Positions 15,181 through 26,906 of a stretch of 36,774 nt of DNA are shown piece after piece. The notes beneath the pieces are model-generated. The model saw nothing but the letters and a program-made list of their open reading frames with translations. It made no database searches and was not told the DNA's origin. The translations under genes and the position numbers were made by a program. Origin of the DNA: an uncultured Christensenella sp. (GTDB taxonomy: Bacteria; Bacillota; Clostridia; Christensenellales; DTU072); contig CASDZI010000012.1 of NCBI GenBank assembly GCA_949285605.1, positions 1-36,774 on the forward strand, written 5' to 3'. Within the stretch, counting starts at the first letter, position 1, and each line of letters begins with the position of its first letter.

Positions 15181-16464
15181 ATGAAAACGGGAATGATAAG
15201 TTTAGGATGCGATAAGAACAGAGTGGACTCGGAGCGTATGCTTTACGCTCTCAAAAACGCAGGGTACACTCTCGTTTCCGACGCCGAAGACGCCGAAATA
15301 ATGATCATAAACACCTGCGCTTTCATCGACAGCGCCAAGACCGAAGCGGTGGATACCATACTGGAATGTGCCGCCCTCAAGGAAAAAAACCTCCGTTATC
15401 TCGTGGTAACGGGCTGTTTCGCCCAAAGATACGCCCTCGAAGCCGATCTGCCCGAAGTGGATCTCTTCGTGGATATTCCTTCGGAAAAAAACATCGTCGC
15501 CCTTTTGGACGAACTGACGGGATTTGCTTCCCGTCCCTGTTTCGAGGACGGTCGTATCCTCACCACCCCCGCCCATTACGCCTATCTTAAAATAGCCGAC
15601 GGGTGCGACAACCGCTGTTCCTATTGCGCCATTCCGTCCATCCGGGGTCCTTACCGTTCTTTTCCAGTGGAAAAACTCGTCGGCGAAGCCGAAACCTTAC
15701 TTAAAGAAGGGGTCAAAGAACTTATTCTGGTGGCGCAGGACACCACCGCCTACGGCAAAGACCTCTACGGTAAACCCTCCCTCGTAAAACTCCTTTCCGA
15801 ACTCGTCAAGCTCGATTTCTGGAAAATACGCATTCTTTACGCCTATCCGCACCTTATCGACGAGGAACTTTTATCCTTTATGAAGGATAATCCGAAAATA
15901 GCAAAATACCTGGACGTTCCCCTGCAACACGCCGACGGCGAACTTCTCAAAAAGATGAACCGTCGGGACAGGACGGTAAAAAACACCGTAAAAAAGATCC
16001 GCTCGATTCTCCCCGACATCTCCTTAAGGAGCAGTTTCATAATAGGTTTCCCGGGAGAAACCGAGGAAAGTCTACGCATTTTACTCGAATTCCTTGCCGA
16101 CGGAGTGGATTACGGCGGATTTTTCGCATTTTCCCCCGAGGAAGGCACGCCGGCGTACTCGATGCGTCCTCGTCCCTCTCGCACAACGGTAAAAAAGCGT
16201 ATCTCCGAATGCGAGGACGCCCAGACCCGTTTCACCCTACAAAGGCAACGCCGCTTCGTCGGACGGACGATAGAAGTTATTTACGAAGGCATAGATTACG
16301 ACAGACAGCTCTTTTACGGCAGGTCGGAATATTCCGCCCCCGATATAGACACCCTCGTTTATTTTTCTTCGGACTTTCCCCTTATGGTGGGAAACGTCTA
16401 TCCTGTGGAAATAACCGATTCCGATTTTCACCTCTACGGTAAAACGGTAAAGGAGGAATTATGA
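15181..16464 (+). CDS. rimO: Ribosomal protein S12 methylthiotransferase RimO
   Basis: A radical-SAM enzyme that adds a methylthio group to an aspartate of ribosomal protein S12. The N-terminal UPF0004 domain carries the three cysteines of the auxiliary cluster (C10, C46, C79). The radical SAM cluster motif is C142-x3-C146-x2-C149 (GCDNRCSYCAIP). A C-terminal TRAM domain covers the last ~65 residues. The 427-residue length is normal, and the wording SLGCDKNRVDSERM and the C-terminal layout fit RimO rather than the tRNA enzyme MiaB. A TTG at 15175 is an in-frame alternative, but the GGAG site is spaced 9 bases from the ATG at 15181. The stop overlaps the next start as ATGA, and the next gene's GGAGG site lies inside the rimO 3' end. 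Confidence 0.93.
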   Translation: MKTGMISLGCDKNRVDSERMLYALKNAGYTLVSDAEDAEIMIINTCAFIDSAKTEAVDTILECAALKEKNLRYLVVTGCFAQRYALEADLPEVDLFVDIPSEKNIVALLDELTGFASRPCFEDGRILTTPAHYAYLKIADGCDNRCSYCAIPSIRGPYRSFPVEKLVGEAETLLKEGVKELILVAQDTTAYGKDLYGKPSLVKLLSELVKLDFWKIRILYAYPHLIDEELLSFMKDNPKIAKYLDVPLQHADGELLKKMNRRDRTVKNTVKKIRSILPDISLRSSFIIGFPGETEESLRILLEFLADGVDYGGFFAFSPEEGTPAYSMRPRPSRTTVKKRISECEDAQTRFTLQRQRRFVGRTIEVIYEGIDYDRQLFYGRSEYSAPDIDTLVYFSSDFPLMVGNVYPVEITDSDFHLYGKTVKEEL

Positions 16465-17132
16465 AGGAAATACTCCGTCTCTACGGCGACAAACAAGGCG
16501 TGGAAGAACGCATACGGGAACTGAAACCCTACCTTAGCGACTTTTACGTCCTCTCCCGCAACCTCGACACGTCGGTGGTCTTCGACGACATCGATAAAGA
16601 CGACTTTATGGATATCTGCGACGAGTTCGAGGACAGAATATATAACGACGAAGACGTTTCGATGGAAAAAACTCTCGTCACCTTCCTCGCCGCCAACGAC
16701 CTGAAAATGGCAACCGCCGAAAGCTGCACGGGCGGTTTGGTGGCGTCGTCTATCGTTGCCGTGAGCGGCGCAAGCGAAGTTTTTTACGAAGGACTGGTGA
16801 CTTACTCCAACGATTCCAAAATAGAACGCCTCGGCGTCAAAGAAGATACGTTAATGGGGTACGGAGCTGTCAGCGAGGAAACCGCCAAGGAAATGGCTTA
16901 CGGACTGATAAGCGATAAAGTGGACGTTGCGGTATCCACAACGGGCGTTGCGGGACCCTTAGGCGGCACTCCGGAGAAACCGGTAGGGCTGGTTTACATA
17001 GGGATCGCCTTCCGTGACAACGACCCCGTCGCCTACCGTTACGTCTTCGACGGAGGCAGAGAACAAGTAAGACAATGCGCCAAAAACACCGCTTTGTTTT
17101 TGACGTGGCAATATCTTAAAGACAATTTATAA
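16461..17132 (+). CDS. pncC: CinA-related nicotinamide-nucleotide amidohydrolase (PncC), lacking the N-terminal CinA domain
   Basis: The C-terminal ~155 residues are a complete PncC domain, with the catalytic motif AESCTGG (S88) and [20 protein letters not shown]. It deamidates nicotinamide mononucleotide in pyridine-nucleotide salvage. Full CinA is about 410 residues, with an N-terminal MoaB/MogA-like domain (COG1058). Here only 223 residues exist: the protein starts in what corresponds to the short connecting domain of CinA ([21 protein letters not shown]). The upstream domain is absent rather than out of frame, because rimO occupies that DNA. Position immediately before recA is the classical cinA-recA arrangement. 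A strong AAGGAGG site lies 5-6 bases before the start. Confidence 0.9.
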   Translation: MKEILRLYGDKQGVEERIRELKPYLSDFYVLSRNLDTSVVFDDIDKDDFMDICDEFEDRIYNDEDVSMEKTLVTFLAANDLKMATAESCTGGLVASSIVAVSGASEVFYEGLVTYSNDSKIERLGVKEDTLMGYGAVSEETAKEMAYGLISDKVDVAVSTTGVAGPLGGTPEKPVGLVYIGIAFRDNDPVAYRYVFDGGREQVRQCAKNTALFLTWQYLKDNL

Positions 17133-17143
17133 AGGAGAACTTT

Positions 17144-18148
17144 ATGACCAATCAGATAAGCGAAGAAAAAAGAAAAGCTCTCAACACGGCTATCTCTCAG
17201 ATAGAAAAGCAGTTCGGGAAAGGCACCATAATGCGTATGGACGACAGTGCGAAAGTGGAAGTGGACATCATTCCGACGGGCTGTCTTACCCTCGATCAGG
17301 CAACGGGCATAGGCGGCGTGCCGAGGGGCAGAGTGATAGAAGTGTTCGGACCCGAGTCCAGCGGTAAGACCACCCTCACCCTGCATATGATAGCCGAAGC
17401 GCAGAAAAAGGGCGGAATAGCCGCCTTCATCGACGCCGAGCATGCTCTCGACCCGATCTATGCGGCGAATTTAGGCGTGGATCTTACTAACCTATACGTT
17501 TCGCAGCCCGACAACGGCGAACAGGCTCTGGACGTCACCGAGGAACTGGTAAAGAGCGGCAGTATCGACATCATCGTAATAGACAGCGTCGCCGCCCTCA
17601 CCCCGAAGGCGGAGATCGAAGGAGAAATGGGCGAAAGTCACGTCGGACTGCAAGCCCGACTTATGAGCCAGGCGTTGCGTAAGCTGACGGGCGTGGTCAA
17701 AAAAAGCAACACCTGCGTGGTGTTCATCAACCAGCTCCGTGAAAAGGTGGGCGTTGTTTACGGCAATCCCGAGGTCACCGCAGGCGGCAAGGCGTTGAAG
17801 TTCTACGCCAGTATGCGTTTCGACGTGCGTAAGGGCGAAGCCATCAAAAACGGCAACGACATCGTCGGCAACCGCACCAAGGTCAAAATCATCAAAAATA
17901 AACTCGCTTCCCCTTTCAAGTCCTGCGAATTCGATATAATCTACGGCAAAGGTATCTCCAAATACGGCTGTATCCTCGACCTTGCGGTGGAAAACGAACT
18001 CATTTCCAAAACGGGAAGTTGGTTCAGTTACAACGACGAAAAAATCGGTCAAGGCAGGGACAGAGCGCTTAAATTTATTTCCGAAGATCACCCCGAAATT
18101 GCCGAAGAACTGGAAAAGGCTCTCCGTGAAAAACTCGGTATGAAATAA
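17144..18148 (+). CDS. recA: Recombinase RecA
   Basis: Forms the DNA strand-exchange filament in homologous recombination and promotes LexA-type autocleavage in the SOS response. The 334 residues show Walker [10 protein letters not shown] (69-77), the DAEHALDP segment, the [21 protein letters not shown] core and the [10 protein letters not shown] motif. The C-terminus is short and lacks the long acidic tail of some species. An AAGGAG site precedes the ATG, 11 bases after pncC. I see no obvious LexA box immediately upstream, because the gene lies inside the operon; any SOS control would have to act at a distant or internal promoter. Confidence 0.98.
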   Translation: MTNQISEEKRKALNTAISQIEKQFGKGTIMRMDDSAKVEVDIIPTGCLTLDQATGIGGVPRGRVIEVFGPESSGKTTLTLHMIAEAQKKGGIAAFIDAEHALDPIYAANLGVDLTNLYVSQPDNGEQALDVTEELVKSGSIDIIVIDSVAALTPKAEIEGEMGESHVGLQARLMSQALRKLTGVVKKSNTCVVFINQLREKVGVVYGNPEVTAGGKALKFYASMRFDVRKGEAIKNGNDIVGNRTKVKIIKNKLASPFKSCEFDIIYGKGISKYGCILDLAVENELISKTGSWFSYNDEKIGQGRDRALKFISEDHPEIAEELEKALREKLGMK

Positions 18149-18195
18149 TTCGTTTTGCCTTTTACGGATAAAATTTTTTCATTATGATAAAACGG

Positions 18196-18224
18196 CGCCC
18201 CGCTTTTTGCGGGGCGTATTTTTT
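18196..18224 (+). terminator. Terminator between convergent recA and gyrA
   Basis: Perfect 8-bp stem CGCCCCGC / GCGGGGCG with a TTTTT loop. The + strand tail is TATTTTTTAATTTT. The minus-strand tail (CCGTTTTATC) is weaker but could also stop gyrA transcription. Confidence 0.9.
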
Positions 18225-18260
18225 AATTTTGTCGTCTTTCGTTTTAGTTATTATAAGGTA

Positions 18261-20804
18261 TTATTCCTCGTCGGACGTTTGTTCGCTTGCGGCGGCTTTC
18301 ACTTCCTCTTCGGAAATTTCCACCTCGTCGTACTCGGCTTCCTCGTCGTGCGGAGTAAGCGCCATAGCCACTACTTTCGCTCCCTGACGGAGTTTCATTA
18401 TCGTTACTCCGCGGGTATTTCTGCCTATTTCGCTGACCTGGTCGGCTCTTATCCTTATCATAGTGCCGTTGTCGGCGATTATTATGATGTCGTCGTCTTC
18501 CCCTACCAACTTCATATTGACCAGAAGTCCCGTTTTTTCGTTGAAGTTACCGGCTTTGATACCTTTGCCCGCTCGGCTCTGAATACGGAATTCCGACGGG
18601 TCTGTACGCTTACCGAAACCGTTTTCGCTGATGGTTATCACCTTGCCGCCCGCTCTGATTATCGCCATATCCACGATATAATCGCCGTCGTCGAGTTTCA
18701 TACTGCGTACGCCCTGGCTGCCTCTGCCCGTCTTGCGGACGTCCTGTTCGTTGAAGCGGATACATTTGCCGTTGTGGCTTGCCATAAGTATGTCGTCGTT
18801 GCCGCTCGTACGCTCCACTTCGATGAGTTCGTCCCCTTCGTTCAAGGTTATGGCGATTTTTCCGTTGCTTCTGACCACCTCGAACTCTTCCAGTTCGCTC
18901 TTTCTGATCAGCCCGTTACGGGTGCTCATCACGATATAGCCTTTTTCCGAATAGTCCTTGACCGGCAGGAACGCCGTGATGCGTTCGCCTTCGGCAAGCG
19001 GCAATACGTTTACCATTGCTCTGCCCTTCGCCGTCTTGGTGGCTTCGGGGATCATAAACGCTTTCAGGCTGTAGGCTTTGCCTGCGTTGCTGAAGAACAA
19101 CAGATCGTCGTGCGTATTGCACACGAACATCTTCTTGACGAAGTCCTCGTCCTTGGTCTTGTGCGCCGTAACGCCCACTCCGCCCCTGTTCTGGCTCTTG
19201 TATTCGCTGACGGCTATTCTCTTGACGTAGCCCTGATAGGTCATGGATATCACCACGTCCTCTTTGGCTATGAGGTCGGCTATGTCGATTTCGCTCTCGT
19301 CGTAGCTGAGTTCCGACTTCCTGTCGCTTCCGTACGCTTCGCCTATCGCCGTCATCTCTTCCTTGATAATGGTTTTTACTCTGTCGGGATTTGCCAGAAT
19401 GTCCTCGAGATCCTTTATGGTTACCTCCAGCTCGGCAAGTTCGTTTTTCAGTTTTTCCACTTCCAGCCCCGTCAGACGGGAAAGCTTCATTTCCAGAATA
19501 GCGTTGGCTTGCTTGTCGCTGAGCAGGAATTTTTCGCAAAGAGCGTTCATTGCGTCGCTTCTTTCCCGACTCTTCTTGATAACTTCGATAACTTCGTCGA
19601 TGTTGGCGAGCGCTATCACCAGCCCTTCCAGGATATGTTCTCTTTCCTTGGCTTTCTTGAGGTTGAAACGGGTCCTTCTCTCCACCACGTCCACCTGGTG
19701 GGCGACGTATTCGGAAAGCATTTCCTTTAAGTTCAGAACCACGGGTTTTCCTCTTACCAACGCTAAGAAATTGATACCCGTGGAAACCTGAAGATTGGTC
19801 TGTTTATAAAGAGTATTCAATACTACCTGGGCGTTGGCGTCGCGTTTTATTTCGATGACGATACGCATACCGAAACGGTCGCTTTCCTCTCTGATGTCGG
19901 AAATACCTTCTATCTTCTTGTCCTTGACCTGGTCGGCTATGTTCTTGATGAGAGCGGCTTTGTTGATCTGATAGGGCAGCTCGGTGACGATTATTCTCAT
20001 CCTGCCGTTGTGTTCCTCTATCTCCGTCCTGGCACGCATTACGATACCGCCGTGTCCCGTCCTGTAGGCTTGTTTTACCGCATTCCTGCCCAGGATCAAC
20101 GCACCCGTGGGATAATCGGGGGCGGGGATGTATTCCATAAGTTCGTCCACCGTGATGTCGGGGTTGTCGATAAGGGCGACGGTGCCGTTGATGACTTCCC
20201 GTAAGTTGTGCGGCGGTATGCTGGTAGCCATGCCCACGGCTATACCTTCGCTACCGTTTACCAGAAGGTTGGGGAACCTCGCCGGAAGCACGACCGGCTG
20301 CATGAGCGTGTCGTCGAAGTTGGGGTAAAAGTCCACCGTCTCCTTGTCGAGGTCTCTCAAAAGCTCTCCCGCAACCTTACTCAGCCTCGCTTCGGTATAC
20401 CTCTGCGCCGCAGGCGGATCGCCGTCCACGGTACCGAAGTTTCCCTGTCCTTCCACCAGCGGCACGTTGATGGAAAAGTCCTGCGCAAGCCTTACCAGCG
20501 CGTCGTAGACCGAACTGTCGCCGTGGGGGTGGTATTTACCCATGACCTCGCCTACGATACGGGCGCACTTTTTGGTGGGCTTGTCGTAGGTGTTGTTCAT
20601 ATCGTTCATGGCATACAGTATCCTTCTGTGAACGGGTTTCAGTCCGTCTCTCACGTCGGGAATAGCACGGCTTACGTTGACCGCCATGGCGTAGGAAATA
20701 AACGACTTGCTCATTTCCTCGTTTACGTTGACGGGTATTATTTTGGTTTTGGAAAGGATTTCCTTAATATTGTTTAAGTCTATTCCGCTGTTTTTCGTAC
20801 TCAT
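18261..20804 (-). CDS. gyrA: DNA gyrase subunit A
   Basis: The breakage-reunion subunit of gyrase (with GyrB introduces negative supercoils). The 847 residues carry the active-site tyrosine Y136 in QRYTEAR and the C-terminal pinwheel. The GyrA-box is present in the form QNRGGVG, a variant of the usual Q(R/K)RGG(R/K)G that favours gyrase over topoisomerase IV ParC. In the quinolone-determining region [13 protein letters not shown], the residues equivalent to E. coli S83 and D87 are S97 and D101, i.e. the wild-type, drug-susceptible state. It starts 10 bases after gyrB, with a GGGGG-rich ribosome binding site; the two genes form one operon. The C-terminal tail after the last blade is acidic. 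Confidence 0.97.
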   Translation of the reverse strand: MSTKNSGIDLNNIKEILSKTKIIPVNVNEEMSKSFISYAMAVNVSRAIPDVRDGLKPVHRRILYAMNDMNNTYDKPTKKCARIVGEVMGKYHPHGDSSVYDALVRLAQDFSINVPLVEGQGNFGTVDGDPPAAQRYTEARLSKVAGELLRDLDKETVDFYPNFDDTLMQPVVLPARFPNLLVNGSEGIAVGMATSIPPHNLREVINGTVALIDNPDITVDELMEYIPAPDYPTGALILGRNAVKQAYRTGHGGIVMRARTEIEEHNGRMRIIVTELPYQINKAALIKNIADQVKDKKIEGISDIREESDRFGMRIVIEIKRDANAQVVLNTLYKQTNLQVSTGINFLALVRGKPVVLNLKEMLSEYVAHQVDVVERRTRFNLKKAKEREHILEGLVIALANIDEVIEVIKKSRERSDAMNALCEKFLLSDKQANAILEMKLSRLTGLEVEKLKNELAELEVTIKDLEDILANPDRVKTIIKEEMTAIGEAYGSDRKSELSYDESEIDIADLIAKEDVVISMTYQGYVKRIAVSEYKSQNRGGVGVTAHKTKDEDFVKKMFVCNTHDDLLFFSNAGKAYSLKAFMIPEATKTAKGRAMVNVLPLAEGERITAFLPVKDYSEKGYIVMSTRNGLIRKSELEEFEVVRSNGKIAITLNEGDELIEVERTSGNDDILMASHNGKCIRFNEQDVRKTGRGSQGVRSMKLDDGDYIVDMAIIRAGGKVITISENGFGKRTDPSEFRIQSRAGKGIKAGNFNEKTGLLVNMKLVGEDDDIIIIADNGTMIRIRADQVSEIGRNTRGVTIMKLRQGAKVVAMALTPHDEEAEYDEVEISEEEVKAAASEQTSDEE

Positions 20805-20814
20805 CGCTGCCCCC

Positions 20815-22731
<1,917 letters not shown>

Positions 22732-22769
22732 TCACATATAATATACATATAAAAATATTTATATAGTAT

Positions 22770-22799
22770 ATAATAGCACAAAATCCCCCACCCCGTCAA
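22770..22799 (-). promoter_or_regulatory. Promoter of gyrB-gyrA
   Basis: On the minus strand TTGACG (22799-22794), an 18-base spacer and TATTAT (22775-22770), preceded by TGC to give an extended -10. The -35 sits in the loop of a G/C-rich hairpin (22786-22810). A GAGGAG ribosome binding site lies at 22733-22728. Confidence 0.7.
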
Positions 22800-22860
22800 C
22801 GGCGGAGGGGAGTTTTTTCGAAAATGAAAATTTAACGGTAAAAAAATCGGCAAAAATACG

Positions 22861-22885
22861 AAAAAACCGCCCCTTTCGGGACGGT
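22861..22885 (-). terminator. Terminator of parB
   Basis: On the minus strand ACCGTCCC / GGGGCGGT (one G-T pair) closes a GAAA tetraloop and is followed by a T tract. It lies 34 bases after the parB stop. Confidence 0.9.
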
Positions 22886-22919
22886 ATAAAGCTGCTTCCT
22901 GAATGTTTTGGCGAATGAC

Positions 22920-23792
22920 TTATTTCAATCTTTCCACCAGTTCGTAAATCCTCTGCAGATCGTCGTTGGTGTAGTAGTCTATGGTTATGCGTCCCTTGGA
23001 CTCGTTGCCCATAAGGCGTACCTTGGTGGCGAAAACCCTTGTCATATCGTCCACGAACTGCCTCATTTCCAAAGTCATTTTGGCTTTTACCGTTTCGGTG
23101 AGACGGGTGGGACGGGTCTCGGGTTTAAGGTAATATTTGACCTGTTTTTCGGTCTCTCTTACGCTCCAGCCTTCGTCTATGGCTTTGGTGGCGAGTTCCA
23201 GCTGATGGACGGGATTGCTGATGGCAAGCAAAGCCCTGGCGTGTCCGGCGCTGAGAACGCCCTTTTTTACGGCTTCCCGTAAACTTTCGGGCAAATTGAG
23301 AAGGCGTAAAGAGTTTGCTATTGCGGGACGGGATTTACCGAGTTTTGAAGCGATTTCTTCCTGCGTAAGGTCGAATGAATCCATAAGTTCCCGTATGGCT
23401 TCGGCTTCTTCTATGGCGTTGAGGTCTTCTCGTTGCAGGTTTTCTATGAGGCTGATTTCCCTGGTCGCTCTTTCGTCGTAATTCTTGACTATCACGGGGA
23501 CGGTTTCCAGTCCTGCCAGCATCGCCGCGCGATACCGCCTTTCGCCTGCCACGATGATGTAACGGGCTCCGTCCTTTTTGGCGAGCAACGGTTGAATAAC
23601 TCCGTGGGAAGCTATGGAATCGGCAAGTTCTTTCAGGCTGTCCTCGTTAAAGGTCTTACGGGGCTGATCGGGATTGGGAATGAGTTTTTCCAAAGCTATT
23701 TCCGCAACTTTGTCTTCGGTGGTGCGTTCTTCACGCATATCCTCTGCGTTCGCTATAAGTTCGCTTATGCCTCTGCTTACTCTTTTTGCCAT
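22920..23792 (-). CDS. parB: Chromosome-partitioning protein ParB (Spo0J)
   Basis: Binds parS, loads as a CTP-dependent sliding clamp and recruits SMC. The 290 residues show the N-terminal CTP-binding domain with GERRYRA (83-89) and ENLQREDLNAIEEA. A helix-turn-helix follows (TQEEIASKLGKSRPAIANSLRLLNLP), whose recognition helix is of the ParB rather than the Noc type, then a C-terminal dimerisation domain. The N-terminus MAKRVSRGISELI resembles the short helix through which ParB stimulates ParA. However, no parA lies next to it or anywhere in the window. A perfect parS site lies about 7.4 kb away at 31233. It has its own promoter and terminator and a GGAG site. Confidence 0.95.
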   Translation of the reverse strand: MAKRVSRGISELIANAEDMREERTTEDKVAEIALEKLIPNPDQPRKTFNEDSLKELADSIASHGVIQPLLAKKDGARYIIVAGERRYRAAMLAGLETVPVIVKNYDERATREISLIENLQREDLNAIEEAEAIRELMDSFDLTQEEIASKLGKSRPAIANSLRLLNLPESLREAVKKGVLSAGHARALLAISNPVHQLELATKAIDEGWSVRETEKQVKYYLKPETRPTRLTETVKAKMTLEMRQFVDDMTRVFATKVRLMGNESKGRITIDYYTNDDLQRIYELVERLK

Positions 23793-23840
23793 TTCGTTCT
23801 CTCCTTCAAGAAAAGGTTTTCCGTAGGTATATACGTATTT

Positions 23841-23869
23841 ATGATACCATAAAAAGATTATTTTGTAAA
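23841..23869 (-). promoter_or_regulatory. Promoter of parB
   Basis: On the minus strand TTTACA (23869-23864), a 17-base spacer and TATCAT (23846-23841), preceded by ATGG. A leader of about 45 bases ends in an AGGAGAG ribosome binding site. Confidence 0.72.
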
Positions 23870-23915
23870 CAGTCCTTCCTTAAACCCGCCCTGCGTGACG
23901 ATAAGAAAGGAAATT

Positions 23916-24608
23916 TCAGCCTATCGGCGACAGACGGGGTTTGTTCTGTCCCCTCGGATACTTCGCAGGCGTGGGGGCTGTTTTTTCGATTACTATAAGG
24001 CTTCTGCCGCTTCCCTCGGGAAGAAGATATTTTTCCGCAGAAAGGATTTTTCCGCCCAAAACTTCCACGGCTTTCCGCCCTGCGGCGAGCTCTTCTTCCA
24101 CGTCGGGACCCTTGTAGGCTATGAACTTTCCCCCGACTTTGACTAACGGAAGGGCGTATTCGGCTAAGGTTGCAAGCGGCGCCACCGCTCGGGCTACCGC
24201 AACGAAGAAACTTTCCCTGAACGTGCCTTTTGCGGCGTCTTCGGCTCGGATATGGAAGCTTTCGGCGTTAGAAAAACCCAGCGTTTTTATTACTTCTTCC
24301 AAAAAACGCACCCTTTTTGCCAGACTGTCCAACATAGTAATTTTAAGGTCGGGACGGTAAATTTTAAGAGGTACTGCGGGAAACCCCGCTCCGCTCCCTA
24401 TATCGACGACCGCCGCCCCTTCGGGGATATGTTTTTCTCCGACGACGCTGTCGAGAAAATGCTTGACTTCGATCTCGTAAGGGTCGGTTATGGCGGTTAA
24501 ATTGAATTTTTCGTTGTAGTACAAAAGTATTTCCCGATATTTCGAGAATTGTTCCTTCTGAAGCTCGTTGAGGGAAAACCCGTATTCGGAAAACAAATTC
24601 TCAATCAT
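23916..24608 (-). CDS. rsmG: 16S rRNA (guanine527-N7)-methyltransferase RsmG (GidB)
   Basis: Methylates G527 of 16S rRNA using S-adenosylmethionine. The 230 residues contain the Rossmann methyltransferase motif VVDIGSGAGFPAVPLKI and the preceding ITDPYEIEVKHFLDS block typical of GidB. The C-terminal end, KYPRGQNKPRLSPIG, matches the usual (Y/F)PR..G.p...P pattern. The start overlaps the mnmG stop by 8 bases, continuing the operon that begins at rpmH. No parA follows it, although parA commonly does in this gene order. Confidence 0.95.
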   Translation of the reverse strand: MIENLFSEYGFSLNELQKEQFSKYREILLYYNEKFNLTAITDPYEIEVKHFLDSVVGEKHIPEGAAVVDIGSGAGFPAVPLKIYRPDLKITMLDSLAKRVRFLEEVIKTLGFSNAESFHIRAEDAAKGTFRESFFVAVARAVAPLATLAEYALPLVKVGGKFIAYKGPDVEEELAAGRKAVEVLGGKILSAEKYLLPEGSGRSLIVIEKTAPTPAKYPRGQNKPRLSPIG

Positions 24609-26466
24609 TTTTCTTGCCGTGTTTTTGCAGATGCACCATAAGCACCACCACGTCGGCGGGGTTTACGCCGCTAATCCTCGCCGCCTGCGCAAGGTCGAGA
24701 GGACGGACGGCGGAAAGTTTCTGCCTCGCCTCTATTCTCAACCCTTCCACCGCCGAATAATCGAAATTTTCTCCGAGAATACGGCTTTCCATCTTCCGCA
24801 TTTCCTTTATGGATTGCTCTTGCTTTTTAATGTAACCGGCGTACTTTATCTCGGTTTCCGCCTGGGCTAAAAGGAAAGGATCGACTTCCTTAAAAGAGGG
24901 GTCGACTTCGGTAAGAGTAGCTATATCCAAGGTGCTTCTCCGTAAAATTTCCTCGCCGCTTATTCCGCTTTTGGGCAAAGGCTCGTTGCGTTTTTCAAAG
25001 GCTCGGCGGCAGTTTTCGGGCGAATATCTCTTCTTGAGAAGTTCGAAAATTCTCTCCTTTTCGGCTTTTTTTGCAAGGAATTTTTCATAACGGATATCAT
25101 CCACAAGTCCGATTTTTCTGCCTTTTTCGGTAAGACGGAAATCGGCGTTGTCCTGTCTTAAAAGTAAACGATATTCCGCTCTGGAGGTCATCATTCGGTA
25201 CGGCTCTTCGGTACCTTTGTTGACGAGGTCGTCTATCAGCACTCCAATATACGCTTCGTCTCTGCGTAAAACGAACGGTTCAGCGTTTTCCAAAAACAGG
25301 GCGGCGTTCACGCCGGCTACCAGCCCTTGACCCGCGGCTTCTTCGTAACCGCTGCTGCCGTTTATCTGTCCTGCGGCGAACAGCCCCTTTATACCCTTAA
25401 TCGCAAGTGTGGGTAACAAAACTTCGGTTTTCAGGCAATCATACTCTATGGCATAGCCGTAACGCATAATTTCGGCTTTTTCCAGTCCGGGGACGGTTGC
25501 GATCATTTTTTCCTGCACGTCGAAGGGCAGAGAGGTACTCAGTCCCTGAACGTACATTTCCCCTCCGTCGGCGGCTTCGGGTTCGATGAAAATCTGATGA
25601 CGGTCCTTGTCTCGGAACTTGACTATCTTGTCCTCGATGGAGGGACAATACCTCGGACCCGTGCCTTTTATTTCTCCGTTGAAAAGCGGACTTCTGTCGA
25701 GATTTTGTAAAATTATTTCGTGGGTTTTTTCGTTGGTGTAGGTCAAAAAACAAACGGCGTCGTTCCGCACTTTTCCGTCGGTCAATTCGCTGAACGGATA
25801 AATTCCTTCGTCGCCGTATTGCGGCGTCATTACCGAATAATCGACCGTGTCGGATCTGACCCTCATGGGCGTACCGGTCTTGAACCGCCGAAGCGGTAAC
25901 CCTGCTTTCAGTAAACTGTCGGAAAATTTATAAGCGCCGGCATATCCGCTCGGACCGCTTTCTTTGATATATTCGCCGGTTATAATACGGCTTTTGAGAT
26001 AAACGCCGGTACACAAGACCACGGCGGAAGCGGTGTAATAATCGCCTATTGCGGTCTTTATTCCCTTTACCCGTCCCTCATCGGTCACGAGTTCGACGGC
26101 TTCGGCTTCCAGGACGGAAAGGTTTTTCATTTTTTCCAGTTCGGCTTTCATAAGGGCGTGGTAACGGTCCTTGTCCACCTGATTGCGGAGAGAGTGAACG
26201 GCGGCTCCGTTGCCGAGGTTGAGCATACGGGTCTGAATGGTGGCTTTGTCGGCGATATACCCCATAACGCCGCCCAAAGCGTCCACTTCCTTGACGATAT
26301 GTCCTTTAGCGGTGCCTCCGATATTGGGGTTACAGGGCATAAACCCGATGGCGTTCAGCGACGTGGTCATGATAAGGGTGCGGTGACCCTTCCTTGCCAA
26401 AGCCGCTGCGGCTTCAATGCCTGCATGCCCTCCTCCTATAACTATGGCTTCGAAATCCTTTCTCAT
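24601..26466 (-). CDS. mnmG: tRNA uridine-5-carboxymethylaminomethyl modification enzyme MnmG (GidA)
   Basis: The FAD-dependent partner of MnmE in modifying U34 of several tRNAs. The 621 residues start with the dinucleotide-binding motif VIGGGHAGIEAAAALARKG and the PCNPNIGGTAKGHIVKEVDALGG block. Other family landmarks are MTSRAEYRLLLRQDNAD and a C-terminal helical MnmE-binding domain. Length is normal. The start overlaps the dtd stop as ATGA. The usual LN.sKGPAVrs.RaQ wording is LNLGNGAAVHSLRNQ here, a variant I regard as lineage-specific. Confidence 0.96.
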   Translation of the reverse strand: MRKDFEAIVIGGGHAGIEAAAALARKGHRTLIMTTSLNAIGFMPCNPNIGGTAKGHIVKEVDALGGVMGYIADKATIQTRMLNLGNGAAVHSLRNQVDKDRYHALMKAELEKMKNLSVLEAEAVELVTDEGRVKGIKTAIGDYYTASAVVLCTGVYLKSRIITGEYIKESGPSGYAGAYKFSDSLLKAGLPLRRFKTGTPMRVRSDTVDYSVMTPQYGDEGIYPFSELTDGKVRNDAVCFLTYTNEKTHEIILQNLDRSPLFNGEIKGTGPRYCPSIEDKIVKFRDKDRHQIFIEPEAADGGEMYVQGLSTSLPFDVQEKMIATVPGLEKAEIMRYGYAIEYDCLKTEVLLPTLAIKGIKGLFAAGQINGSSGYEEAAGQGLVAGVNAALFLENAEPFVLRRDEAYIGVLIDDLVNKGTEEPYRMMTSRAEYRLLLRQDNADFRLTEKGRKIGLVDDIRYEKFLAKKAEKERIFELLKKRYSPENCRRAFEKRNEPLPKSGISGEEILRRSTLDIATLTEVDPSFKEVDPFLLAQAETEIKYAGYIKKQEQSIKEMRKMESRILGENFDYSAVEGLRIEARQKLSAVRPLDLAQAARISGVNPADVVVLMVHLQKHGKKND

Positions 26467-26897
26467 TTTTCAAGTACGGCGGTGATAGGACCGTCTATAT
26501 CCAGTTTAAGTTCCATATGCTCCCCGAATCTGCCCGTCCGGACGGGAAGGTATTTTTGCAGTTCGGAAATGAATTTTTCATACATCGGGCGACTGACTTC
26601 GCCTTTCGCCGCCTTTCCGAAATCGGGGCGGTTTCCGTGCAAGCAATCTCCGTACAACGTGAAATTGCTCACCACCAGCACGCTTCCTTTGACGTCTATG
26701 CAGGAATAATTGAGTTTATCGTTCTCGTCGGTAAAAACCCGTAATTTAGCGATTCTGCCTGCCACCCAGGCTATTTTTTCGTCGGAGTCTCCTTCGGTAA
26801 ACCCGCACAAAACCAGCAACCCTCTGCCGATCTCTCCCACGACTTCGCCGTTTACCGTCACCGACGCTTCTCTCACTCTCTGAATAACGCAACGCAT
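26463..26897 (-). CDS. dtd: D-aminoacyl-tRNA deacylase
   Basis: Removes D-amino acids (and glycine from tRNA-Ala) from mischarged tRNAs, a proofreading step. The 144 residues contain the two signature motifs in slightly altered form: SNFTLYGD (usually SQFTL) and DGPITAVLEK (usually the Gly-cisPro motif NxGPVT). Asn for Gln in the first motif is worth noting, but the cis-Pro motif that gives chirality selection is intact. Insertion between mnmE and mnmG is not the standard order; in many Bacillota dtd lies next to relA. It is translationally coupled to mnmG by ATGA. Confidence 0.94.
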   Translation of the reverse strand: MRCVIQRVREASVTVNGEVVGEIGRGLLVLCGFTEGDSDEKIAWVAGRIAKLRVFTDENDKLNYSCIDVKGSVLVVSNFTLYGDCLHGNRPDFGKAAKGEVSRPMYEKFISELQKYLPVRTGRFGEHMELKLDIDGPITAVLEK

Positions 26898-26906
26898 TTT
26901 TTTCTC

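Noticed and set aside
18207..19730. A 507-residue + strand frame opposite gyrA
   Set aside because: Antisense shadow of a fully conserved gyrA; the translation is rich in Phe, Val and Tyr without domain structure.
20480..20530. Quinolone-resistance mutation in gyrA
   Set aside because: The residues equivalent to E. coli S83 and D87 are Ser and Asp, the susceptible state.
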